This document shows, in pieces, positions 56,860 to 64,000 of a DNA stretch of 64,000 nucleotides. The stretch's first letter is position 1. The number at the start of each line of letters is the position of its first letter. The position numbers and the translations under genes are program-made. Source of the DNA: Streptacidiphilus albus JL83 (GTDB lineage: Bacteria; Actinomycetota; Actinomycetes; Streptomycetales; Streptomycetaceae); the NCBI RefSeq assembly GCF_000744705.1, contig NZ_JQML01000001.1, positions 9,062,017 to 9,126,016 on the forward strand. The letters are read 5' to 3'. The notes under the pieces are model-generated. The model was not told the origin of the DNA. It saw only the letters and a list, made by a program, of their open reading frames with translations, and searched no databases.

Positions 56860-57883
56860 GCCGGCCGCCGACAGCTCGGTGCTCGCCGTCGAGGGGTTGC
56901 ACATCACCGTCAACGGCGGCCGCACCGAGGCCGTCCGCGACATCTCCTTCACCGTCCGGGCCGGGGAGGCCGTCGGACTGGTCGGAGAGTCCGGCAGCGG
57001 CAAGACCCTGACCTGCCGCTCGATCCTGGGCGCGCTGCCGCCCGGCGTCCAGGTGTCCGCCGGGACCATGACGTTGGCGGACCGCGGCGGCGGCAGCACC
57101 GAGCTGACCGGGCTGGACCGGCGCGGCTGGGAGCGGCTGCGCGGGGTCCACCTGGGAGCGGTGTTCCAGGACCCCGCCTCCTACCTCAACCCCTCGCTGA
57201 CGGTGGGCCGCCAGCTGGCCGAGCCGCTGAGGGTGCGTCAGGGCCTGTCCAGGGCCGCCGCGCACCGGCGCGCCGTCGAGCTGTTCACCGCCGTCGGACT
57301 GCACCGGCCCGAGCAGGTCTACCACCGCTACCCGCACGAGCTCTCCGGCGGCATGCTGCAGCGCGTCCTGATCGCCGTCGCCGTCGCCGGGGACCCGGAG
57401 CTGCTGGTCGCGGACGAGGCGACCACCGCGCTGGACACCGTCGTCCAGGCCGAGGTGCTCGACCTGCTCGGACGGCTGCGCTCGGAACGGGGACTGGCAC
57501 TGCTGCTGGTCAGCCACGACCTCGCGGTGGTCGCCGAGGTGTGCGACCGGATCGTGGTGCTCTACGCCGGGGAGCTCGTCGAGGAGGGCCCGACCGAGCA
57601 GGTGCTGGCCGCACCCGCCCACCCCTACACCGAGGCGCTGCTGCGGGTGGCCTCCATCGGCGACTGGTCGCGGCGCGAGCTGGCGGTGATCCCCGGGCGT
57701 CCACCGGAGGCCGGCCGCGCGCCGACCGGCTGCCGGTTCGCCGACCGCTGCGCCCATGCCCGGCCGGAGTGCCGCGAGGGCGCGGTGGAGCTGCGGTCGG
57801 CGGGGGTGGACCGGCGCAGCCGCTGCGTCCGCCTGGAGGCCCTGAACCTGTCCGGCACCGTTCTGCAGGAGGTGGGCGCATGA
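56837..57883 (+). CDS. ABC transporter ATP-binding protein (DppD type)
   Basis: This 348-residue ATPase has Walker A GESGSGKT near residue 53, Q-loop VFQDPASYLNPSL, signature LSGGMLQRVLIAVAVAG, Walker B LLVADEATTALD and the oligopeptide-transporter C-terminal domain with the Cys motif CRFADRCAHARPEC. The latter can bind an Fe-S cluster in some Opp/Dpp ATPases. It is the fourth gene of the importer and overlaps its neighbours. Confidence 0.92.
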   Translation: MPASPLSEPAADSSVLAVEGLHITVNGGRTEAVRDISFTVRAGEAVGLVGESGSGKTLTCRSILGALPPGVQVSAGTMTLADRGGGSTELTGLDRRGWERLRGVHLGAVFQDPASYLNPSLTVGRQLAEPLRVRQGLSRAAAHRRAVELFTAVGLHRPEQVYHRYPHELSGGMLQRVLIAVAVAGDPELLVADEATTALDTVVQAEVLDLLGRLRSERGLALLLVSHDLAVVAEVCDRIVVLYAGELVEEGPTEQVLAAPAHPYTEALLRVASIGDWSRRELAVIPGRPPEAGRAPTGCRFADRCAHARPECREGAVELRSAGVDRRSRCVRLEALNLSGTVLQEVGA

Positions 57884-58911
57884 GCACGGCGGAAGCTGCG
57901 GCGCTGCTGGAGGTCGAGGGGTTGAGCGTCGGCTACGGGCGCCGGGGCGGACGCCCCGGCCAGCAGATCCTCGACGGCGTGTCACTCAGGGCCGGGGCAG
58001 GGGAGATCCTCGGTGTCATCGGGGAGACCGGCTCCGGCAAGACCACCCTGGCCCGCGCCGTCGTCGGCCTGGCGCCGGTCACCGGAGGCCGGGTCACCGT
58101 GGACGGCGCCGAGGTCACCGGTCTGCGCGGCCGCGCCCTGCGCGAGTTCCGACGCACCGGCCGTGTCCAGTACCTGTTCCAGGACCCGCTGCGCTCGCTC
58201 GACCCGGATCTGACGGTCGGTGCGCTGGTGGCCGAGCCGCTCGCGGTCACCGGCACCGGCAGCCGCGAGCAGCGCGCCGAGCGCGCCGCCGAGGCCCTGC
58301 ACCGGGTCGGCCTGGACGCCGGTCTGGCCGGACGGCTGCCCGGGCAGCTGTCCGGGGGCCAGCGGCAGCGGGTGGCGCTGGCCCGCGCCGTCGTCACCCG
58401 GCCCCGGCTGCTGCTCGCGGACGAGCCGGTGAGCGCCCTGGACGCCTCCAACCGGAACCATGTGCTGCGGCTGTTCGACCGGCTGCGCACCGAACTGGAC
58501 GTGGCGGTCGTCGTCATCTCGCACGACCTCAGCTCGCTGGCCGGCATCGCCGACCGGATCGCCGTGCTGTACCGGGGGCGGCTGGTCGAACAGGGCCCCA
58601 CGGCAGAGGTGCTGACGCATCCGCTGCACCCCTACACCGCGCTGCTGACGGCGTCCGCCCCCAGTGTCCAGCGCGAGCACCGCATTCCGCCGGGACGGTT
58701 GCGGCGGCCGGAGGCGGCGCCGGAGTGGGCGGCGGAGGAGGCAGGCGGCTGCGGGTTCGCCGCGCGGTGCGCGTTCGCCGACGAAGCGTGCAGGGCGGCG
58801 CCCGCCGTTCAGGACCGGCCGGGCGCCCGAGAGGTCGCCTGCCACCACGCCGACACCTGGCGCGGGCGGCTGCGCCCGCCCGAGCCCGCGGCAGCGGGCG
58901 GAGGCCGCTGA
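57880..58911 (+). CDS. ABC transporter ATP-binding protein (DppF type)
   Basis: The 343-residue ATPase has Walker A GETGSGKTTLARAV, Q-loop YLFQDPLRSLDPDL, signature LSGGQRQRVALARAVVTRP, Walker B LLLADEPVSALDASN, H-loop VVISHDLSSLAG and a C-terminal extension with CGFAARCAFADEAC. It completes a five-component importer of the peptide/nickel family. Its start overlaps the previous gene (ATGA). Confidence 0.92.
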   Translation: MSTAEAAALLEVEGLSVGYGRRGGRPGQQILDGVSLRAGAGEILGVIGETGSGKTTLARAVVGLAPVTGGRVTVDGAEVTGLRGRALREFRRTGRVQYLFQDPLRSLDPDLTVGALVAEPLAVTGTGSREQRAERAAEALHRVGLDAGLAGRLPGQLSGGQRQRVALARAVVTRPRLLLADEPVSALDASNRNHVLRLFDRLRTELDVAVVVISHDLSSLAGIADRIAVLYRGRLVEQGPTAEVLTHPLHPYTALLTASAPSVQREHRIPPGRLRRPEAAPEWAAEEAGGCGFAARCAFADEACRAAPAVQDRPGAREVACHHADTWRGRLRPPEPAAAGGGR

Positions 58912-58968
58912 TTCCGACCGTGTCCCGCTTGTCCAGAGACGTCCCGCCAAGCTACGGAGCCCGCAACC

Positions 58969-60081
58969 ATGTCCATCGAATTCATCGGCATCGCCTCGAC
59001 CGCGCCCTTCAGTGAGACCGGCACCGCGCCCGGCTCCGTCGTCCAGCCCGGGTACCTGCGTGAACTCGCCCTCGCCCACGAGGGGTCGGGGTTCGACCGG
59101 ATCCTGGTCGCGCACTCCTCCTCCAGCCCGGACGGGTTCACCGTCGCCGACCAGGTGCTGACGCACACCACCCGGCTGGGCGTGCTGCTCGCCCACCGGC
59201 CCGGGTTCGTCTCGCCGACGCTGGCCGCACGCAAGTTCGCCACCCTCGACGCCTTCCACCCGGGCCGGGTCGCCCTGCACGTCATCACCGGCGGTGACGA
59301 CGCCGACCAGGCCCGCGACGGCGACCTCAGCGACAAGCCCACCCGCTACCGCCGCACCGACGACTTCCTGCAGGTCGTCCGCAAGACCTGGACCGCCACC
59401 GAGCCCTTCGACCACGACGGCGAGTTCTACCAGGTCCGCGGCGGACGCTCGGCGCTGCTGCCGTCCCGGCCCATCCCGATCTACTTCGGCGGCGCCTCCG
59501 ACGACGCGGTGCGGGCCGGGGCCAAGCACGCCGACGTGTACGCCTTCTGGGGCGAGCCGCTGGCCGGCATCGCCGAACGGATCGCCCAGGTCCGCGCGGC
59601 CGCCGCTCCGCACGGCCGGGTGCCCAACTTCAGCGTCAGCCTCCGGCCGATCCCTGCGGCCACCGAGGCCGAGGCCTGGCAGCGGGCCGAGGAGATCCTG
59701 CGGCTCACCAAGGAGCGCTCGGGTGAGCTGCGCAAGGCGTTCAACCTGGACCACAGCGCCCAGCAGGGCTCCAAGCGGCTGCTGGAGTACGCGGCCAAGG
59801 GGGACGTCCACGACAAGCGGCTGTGGACGGCGGTGGCCAAGGTCACCGGCGCGGCCGGGAACTCCACCGCGCTGGTCGGCTCCTACGAGCAGGTCGCCGA
59901 ATCGCTGCTGGACTACACCGGGCTCGGCGTCGGCACGCTGCTGATCCGCGGCTTCAGCCCGCTGGAGGACGCCCGTGACTACGGCGCGCTGGTGAGCCTG
60001 GTCCGGGAGCAGTCGGAGCGCCAGGGCCTGGTCGGCAACCGCGTGCTGGTCGGCAGCGGAGCCGGGGCGGCGGAGGCGTGA
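58969..60081 (+). CDS. LLM class flavin-dependent monooxygenase
   Basis: The 370-residue TIM-barrel protein has SIEFIGIASTAPFS, then ARKFATLDAFHPGRVALHVI followed by TGGDDADQ, and IYFGGASDDAVRAGAKHADV then YAFWGEPLAG. This is the luciferase-like monooxygenase family, in the SsuD/alkanesulfonate monooxygenase branch, which cleaves C-S bonds with FMNH2 and O2. It resembles the enzymes at 61311 and 63314. It follows the transporter after 57 bases, so substrate uptake and desulfurisation are likely coupled. Confidence 0.88.
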   Translation: MSIEFIGIASTAPFSETGTAPGSVVQPGYLRELALAHEGSGFDRILVAHSSSSPDGFTVADQVLTHTTRLGVLLAHRPGFVSPTLAARKFATLDAFHPGRVALHVITGGDDADQARDGDLSDKPTRYRRTDDFLQVVRKTWTATEPFDHDGEFYQVRGGRSALLPSRPIPIYFGGASDDAVRAGAKHADVYAFWGEPLAGIAERIAQVRAAAAPHGRVPNFSVSLRPIPAATEAEAWQRAEEILRLTKERSGELRKAFNLDHSAQQGSKRLLEYAAKGDVHDKRLWTAVAKVTGAAGNSTALVGSYEQVAESLLDYTGLGVGTLLIRGFSPLEDARDYGALVSLVREQSERQGLVGNRVLVGSGAGAAEA

Positions 60082-61307
60082 CCGCGACCTCGCCACCGGC
60101 CCCGCCGCCGCTGCGGCTCGTTCCGCCCGACCTCGACCGCCTGCCCGAGGTCGCCGCGGTCCTCGCGGCCCGTGCCGCCGAGCACGACCGGGACGCCAGC
60201 TTCCCCTTCGAGGGGGTCGCCGAGGTGCACCGGGCCGGACTGCTGACCGCCACCGTGGGCCGCGCCCACGGGGGCCCGGGCTGCGGGCTCGCCGACACCG
60301 TGCGCATCCTGCAGGCGCTGGGCGGCGGCGACCCCGCGGTCGCCCTGGTCACCGCGATGACGCTGTTCACCCATGCCGCCCAGGCCCGTTCGGACAGCTG
60401 GCCGCGGGCGGCGCACGCCCAGTTGCTGGAGGCGTCCGCCGCCGGTCCGGTCCTGGTCAACGCGCTGCGGGTGGAGCCGGACCTGGGTTCGCCGGTGCGC
60501 GGCGGGCTGCCCGCGACCGTGGCGCGGCGTCGCGGCGACCACTGGGAGCTGACCGGTCACAAGATCTTCTCGACCGGCGCGGAGGCCCTCGGCTGGATGC
60601 TGGTCTGGGCGCGCACCGACGAGGAAGTGCCGCGCGTCGGCTCGTTCCTGGTCCGCTCCGGCTCCGAGGGGCTCGAAGTGCTGCCCACCTGGAACCATCT
60701 GGGCCTGCGCGCCAGCCGCAGCGACGACGTGCTGCTCGACGCGGTGCAGGTGCCGCTCGGCGACGTCATCGGCCTGGCCGAACCCGGCGCCGACGGCGGC
60801 CGCGACCCGATCGCCGGGGCCTGGAACGCGCTCGGGCTCACCGCCCTCTACCTGGGTGTGGCCCGCGCCGCCCAGCACTGGCTGACCGGGTTCCTGCACG
60901 AGCGCACCCCGACCGCGCTCGGCTCGCCGCTGGCCGCGCTGCCCCGCTTCCAGGCCGCGGTCGGCGAGATCGAGATCGCGCTCACCGGCGCGGAACGCCT
61001 GGTCGCGGCGCTGGCGCAGGCCGCCGACGCCGGCGAGGCCAGGGCCGCCGAGGACGCCGGCGCGGCCAAGGTCATCGGCACCCGGGCCGCCATCGGCGCC
61101 GTCGAACAGGCGGTCGCCCTGATCGGCAACCACGGCCTCACCAACGACAACCCCCTGCAGCGGCACCTGCGCGACGTGCTGTGCAGCCGCGTGCACACCC
61201 CGCAGGACGACATGGTCCTGCTCGCCGCCGGACGGGCCGCCCTGGGCCGGTCCGACAGTTCCGGCCGCACCACCCGACCCGCTTCCGCACTCACAGAAGG
61301 CAACTGA
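60078..61307 (+). CDS. Acyl-CoA dehydrogenase-fold monooxygenase (SfnB/DszC-like)
   Basis: This is 409 residues from a GTG overlapping the previous stop. The acyl-CoA dehydrogenase fold is visible: DASFPFEGVAEVHRAGLLTA, TGHKIFSTGAEALGWMLVWA in the flavin region, NHLGLRASRSDDV, and LIGNHGLTNDNPLQRHLRDV near the C-terminus. SfnB and DszC are acyl-CoA-dehydrogenase-like flavin monooxygenases that oxidise sulfides or sulfones. Lying between LLM monooxygenases, it fits an organosulfur oxidation step. The substrate is unknown. Confidence 0.82.
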   Translation: MTATSPPAPPPLRLVPPDLDRLPEVAAVLAARAAEHDRDASFPFEGVAEVHRAGLLTATVGRAHGGPGCGLADTVRILQALGGGDPAVALVTAMTLFTHAAQARSDSWPRAAHAQLLEASAAGPVLVNALRVEPDLGSPVRGGLPATVARRRGDHWELTGHKIFSTGAEALGWMLVWARTDEEVPRVGSFLVRSGSEGLEVLPTWNHLGLRASRSDDVLLDAVQVPLGDVIGLAEPGADGGRDPIAGAWNALGLTALYLGVARAAQHWLTGFLHERTPTALGSPLAALPRFQAAVGEIEIALTGAERLVAALAQAADAGEARAAEDAGAAKVIGTRAAIGAVEQAVALIGNHGLTNDNPLQRHLRDVLCSRVHTPQDDMVLLAAGRAALGRSDSSGRTTRPASALTEGN

Positions 61308-61310
61308 CCC

Positions 61311-62459
61311 ATGAGCGTCGAATTCATCGGCATGATCGGCACGCGCGACGGCTCCGAGACCCGTCCGCCGACCGGACCCGTCGTGGACCCCGACTACACC
61401 CGCCGCTTCGCGCAGGCCCACGAGGCCGCGGGCTTCGACCGGATCCTCATCGGCTACGGCTCCAGCCACCCCGACGGAACCCAGGTCGCCGCACACGTCG
61501 CGGCCCACACCGAACGCCTCGGACTGCTCGTCGCCCACCGTCCCGGCTTCGTCGCCCCCACCCTCGCGGCCCGCACCTTCGCCACCCTCGACCAGTTCTC
61601 CGGCGGCCGGGTCGCCGTCCACATCATCACCGGCGGCCACGACGCCGAGCAGCGCCGCGACGGCGACCACCTCCCCAAGGAGGAGCGCTACGACCGCACC
61701 GACGAGTACCTCGACGTGCTCAAGCGGGCCTGGACCGAGGACCAGCCCTTCGGCCACGAGGGCCGCCACTACCGTTTCGAGGACTTCCACGCCGAGGTGA
61801 AGCCCGCCCAGAGCCCGCGCATCCCGCTCTACTTCGGCGGCTCCTCCGAGGCCGCCTACCGGGTCGGCGGCAAGCACGCCGACGTGTTCGCCCTCTGGGG
61901 GGAGCCGCTGGCCGAGACCGCCCAGCAGATCGCCTCCGTGCGCGCGGCGGCGGCCGCCGCGGGCCGGACCACCCCGCCGGGGATCAGCGTCTCCTTCCGG
62001 CCGATCCTCGGCGCGACCGAGGAGGCGGCCTGGGAACGCGCCCACGGCATCCTCCGCACCATCCAGGGCCACGGCAAGGACAACCCGCTGTTCGGACGGC
62101 GCCGGGCGATCCTGCCGGTCGGACCGGGCGCGCAGCCGCAGAACGCCGGCTCGCAGCGGCTGCTGGCCGCCGCCGCCAAGTCCGACCGGCACGACCGCGC
62201 GCTGTGGACCGCGCCCGCGGCGGCCACCGGTGCGGCCGGGAACTCCACCGCACTGGTCGGCACCCCCGAGACGGTCGCCCAGGCACTGCTCGACTACGTC
62301 GACATCGGCGTGACCACCCTGCTCATCCGGGGCTACGACCCGCTGGACGACGCCGTCGACTACGGCCGGCAGCTGCTGCCGCTGGTCCGCCAGGAGCTGG
62401 CCCGCCGCGAGACCGCCGCCCGGACCCCGCTCGCCGCAGTCGCCGGCGGCGCGCGATGA
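61311..62459 (+). CDS. LLM class flavin-dependent monooxygenase
   Basis: The 382-residue protein starts MSVEFIGMIGTRDGSETRPP and has LLVAHRPGFVAPTLAARTFA then DQFSGGRVAVHIITGG and IPLYFGGSSEAAYRVGGKHA then FALWGEPLAET. It resembles the LLM protein at 58969 along its length, so the two are probably paralogs by duplication with different substrate range. A start 4 bases after the previous stop keeps it in the operon. Confidence 0.88.
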   Translation: MSVEFIGMIGTRDGSETRPPTGPVVDPDYTRRFAQAHEAAGFDRILIGYGSSHPDGTQVAAHVAAHTERLGLLVAHRPGFVAPTLAARTFATLDQFSGGRVAVHIITGGHDAEQRRDGDHLPKEERYDRTDEYLDVLKRAWTEDQPFGHEGRHYRFEDFHAEVKPAQSPRIPLYFGGSSEAAYRVGGKHADVFALWGEPLAETAQQIASVRAAAAAAGRTTPPGISVSFRPILGATEEAAWERAHGILRTIQGHGKDNPLFGRRRAILPVGPGAQPQNAGSQRLLAAAAKSDRHDRALWTAPAAATGAAGNSTALVGTPETVAQALLDYVDIGVTTLLIRGYDPLDDAVDYGRQLLPLVRQELARRETAARTPLAAVAGGAR

Positions 62460-63232
62460 CCGCTCCCGCCTCCGTGGTCGCCGTGACCGCCACCGCGAGC
62501 TGGTATCCGCCCGAGGGCCTGCGGCAGCGCGGCACCCTCGTGCTGCTCCCGGGGCGGGGCGAGAACCCCGCCGTCTACGAGCGCTTCGGCCGCAGGCTCG
62601 CGGCCGACGCCTACGTGGTGCACATCCTGGACACCACCCCGGGGCAGGACGGGGCACGGCTCGCGGCCGACATCGCCCGGGTGAGCCGGAGCGCGGCCGC
62701 CCCGCTGGTGCTCGCCGGCTCCGACACCGGCGCGCTGCGGGCGCTCGCCGCCGCCGTGCACCCCGCCCTGCACCCCGACGCCCTGCTGCTGGCAGGCACC
62801 GCACTGGAAGGTGACGGAGCCTCACCGACCGACTGGGACAGCGAACTCGGCCTGCGCACCGCCTGCCCGGCGCACCGCGGACGGCTGGACGCCGACGCCG
62901 CCTTCGGCCGGGGCAGCCTCGCCGAGCCGGTACCGACCGAGCTCGCCCGGGCGGCGGCGGAGGCGGCGCAGCAGCTCGGCGCGCTGCCGGTGCTGCTGGT
63001 GCACGGCGAGGCCGACACCGTCAGCCCGGTCCCGGCGGCCCGGCGGCTGGCGTCCTCGCTGCCCGGATCCGTGCTCGCCACGGTCGCGGACGGACGCCAC
63101 GACGCGCTCAACGACATCTCCCACCGCAGCGTCGCCGCCACCGTCGTCCAATGGCTGGAACGACTGCGCGGCGGTGCGCACCTGCCGACCGTCGTCACGG
63201 TCACGGCGACGCCACCCGTCGACGGCGAGTAG
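62456..63232 (+). CDS. Alpha/beta hydrolase
   Basis: The 258-residue protein has VLLPGRGENPAVYERFGRRL near the start, LVLAGSDTGALRALAAAV (GxSxTG-type elbow, with the serine followed by Asp) near residue 84, LVHGEADTVSPVPAARRL with the catalytic acid, and VADGRHDALNDISHRSVAA with the histidine. This is the serine-hydrolase fold, probably an esterase or thioesterase that handles a product of the monooxygenases. The start overlaps the previous stop (ATGA). Confidence 0.82.
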   Translation: MTAPASVVAVTATASWYPPEGLRQRGTLVLLPGRGENPAVYERFGRRLAADAYVVHILDTTPGQDGARLAADIARVSRSAAAPLVLAGSDTGALRALAAAVHPALHPDALLLAGTALEGDGASPTDWDSELGLRTACPAHRGRLDADAAFGRGSLAEPVPTELARAAAEAAQQLGALPVLLVHGEADTVSPVPAARRLASSLPGSVLATVADGRHDALNDISHRSVAATVVQWLERLRGGAHLPTVVTVTATPPVDGE

Positions 63233-63313
63233 CCGGCCGGCGACTCCCCCCGCCCGGCCGGACACGGCCCCGTCCATCAACCGCCTTCCCGGCACGGACA
63301 AGGAGAGAGGCCC

Positions 63314-64000
63314 ATGGCCCTGCATCCGCACTGGTACCTGCCCACCTCGGGGGACGGGCGGGACGTGGTCGGCTGGGTGCACTCCCGCATCGCCACCACC
63401 GCACCCCGCCCCACCGACCGCGCCCCGACCATCGACTACCTCGCCGACGTCGCCCGCGCCGCCGAACGCCTGGGCTACGAGTCCGTGCTGACCCCGGTCG
63501 GCACCTGGTGCGAGGACCCCTGGATCACCACGGCGGCGCTGCTGCGCGAGACGCGGCGGCTGCGCTTCATCGTGGCGCTGCGCCCCGACGCCCTCAACCC
63601 CACCCTCGCCGCGCAGATGGCCGCCACCTACCAGCGGGTGTCCGGCGGCCGGCTGATACTCAACGTCGTCACCGGCTCCGACGACGAGGAGCAGCGACGC
63701 TACGGCGACCGGCTCGACCACGACGCCCGCTACGCCCGTACCGACGAGTGGCTGACCGTGCTGCGCGGCGCCTGGTCCGGCCACCCGCTGGACCACCGCG
63801 GCGCCCACTACCAGGTCTCCGGGGCCACCGTCGCCGAGGCGCCGGACCCGGTCCCGCCGGTGTTCCTCGGCGGCACCTCCGAACCCGCCCTGCTCGCCGC
63901 CGCCGCCCACGCCGACGTCCACCTCAGCTGGGGCGAACCGCCGGCCGCGCTGGCGACGAGGATCGCCCGGGTCACCGCGGCGGCCCGGGCGCTCGGCCGC
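63314..64000 (+). CDS. SsuD-like alkanesulfonate monooxygenase, cut by window end
   Basis: The visible 229 residues start MALHPHWYLPTSGDGRDVVG and contain YESVLTPVGTWCEDPWI, RLRFIVALRPDALNPTLAAQ and ILNVVTGSDDEEQRRYGDRL then DHDARYARTDE, and VFLGGTSEPALLAAAAHADV then HLSWGEPPA. This follows SsuD from E. coli closely and is the best match in the operon to the sulfonate-cleaving FMNH2-dependent enzyme. AAGGAGAGAGG precedes the ATG. The C-terminus lies outside the window. No flavin reductase (SsuE) is visible within the window. Confidence 0.9.
   Translation, partial: MALHPHWYLPTSGDGRDVVGWVHSRIATTAPRPTDRAPTIDYLADVARAAERLGYESVLTPVGTWCEDPWITTAALLRETRRLRFIVALRPDALNPTLAAQMAATYQRVSGGRLILNVVTGSDDEEQRRYGDRLDHDARYARTDEWLTVLRGAWSGHPLDHRGAHYQVSGATVAEAPDPVPPVFLGGTSEPALLAAAAHADVHLSWGEPPAALATRIARVTAAARALGR

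Noticed and set aside
1..64000. tRNA, rRNA, CRISPR arrays, prophage or integrative elements
   Set aside because: I saw no cloverleaf, repeat-spacer array, integrase, recombinase or attachment-site duplication. A tRNA scan and a repeat search would settle this.

Overview
The window is very GC-rich DNA from a mycelial actinomycete, most likely Streptomyces or a close relative such as Kitasatospora or Streptacidiphilus. The evidence is the codon usage, frequent GTG starts, ATGA/GTGA stop-start overlaps, a mycothione reductase gene, several SpoIIE-type phosphatases, WYL/HxlR/GlxA regulators and many secreted or lipoprotein enzymes. I found no rRNA, tRNA, CRISPR array or intact insertion sequence. 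Starts, motifs and hairpins were read by eye, and family names rest on motif recognition without database searches.

1-13.9 kb: the 5' end of a gapdh gene, a GlxA-type regulator, two atypical SDR (NmrA-like) genes beside HxlR and MarR regulators, a YihY/BrkB membrane protein preceded by a coupled 21-codon ORF, a Pmp3-like peptide, and a GAF-SpoIIE phosphatase. Next are a coupled lipid operon (DUF6458-like, patatin, PlsC), a WYL regulator diverging from a VOC protein, and a sigma/anti-sigma pair with a lipoprotein.

13.8-17.4 kb: a two-gene operon encoding a Trypco2-like protein and a 1079-residue trypsin-NACHT-leucine-rich-repeat protein. It is organised like an animal NLR and is a strong candidate anti-phage or conflict system.

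17.5-32.9 kb: cell-wall enzymes (serine hydrolase, L,D-transpeptidase), a SUKH protein, a PAS-GAF-SpoIIE-HATPase phosphatase, a VWA protein, a metallo-beta-lactamase-fold hydrolase diverging from an AraC regulator, an MFS transporter, and a divergent nitric oxide synthase oxygenase.

33.0-34.4 kb: a gene graveyard. The 3' parts of an SDR gene and a TetR gene are fused in frame, and they abut a 5'-truncated NCS1-type permease on the other strand.

34.6-44.4 kb: a histidine phosphatase, a polysaccharide deacetylase, a GntR-family gene whose promoter carries a DasR-box-like palindrome, an Imm-5-like orphan immunity protein, mycothione reductase and a dienelactone hydrolase. Then comes a compact candidate RiPP locus: a 26-residue acidic precursor-like peptide, a HEXXH protein, a YcaO protein and a truncated epimerase ORF.

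44.4-50.9 kb: three overlapping tiny genes diverging from an XRE regulator-CYTH phosphohydrolase/cyclase pair, with a perfect palindrome between them. After these come a membrane protein, a lipoprotein, a sedolisin (S53) protease and a YiiX/NlpC-like protein.

50.9-64.0 kb: a sulfur-acquisition locus. An Rrf2 regulator, a DsbA-like protein, a cysteine-containing leader peptide on a predicted leaderless transcript, a five-gene ABC importer, three LLM-type flavin monooxygenases (the last cut by the window edge), an SfnB-like acyl-CoA-dehydrogenase-fold enzyme and an alpha/beta hydrolase form one long operon. The likely job is uptake and desulfurisation of organosulfur compounds, controlled by an Rrf2 operator and by translation of the leader peptide.
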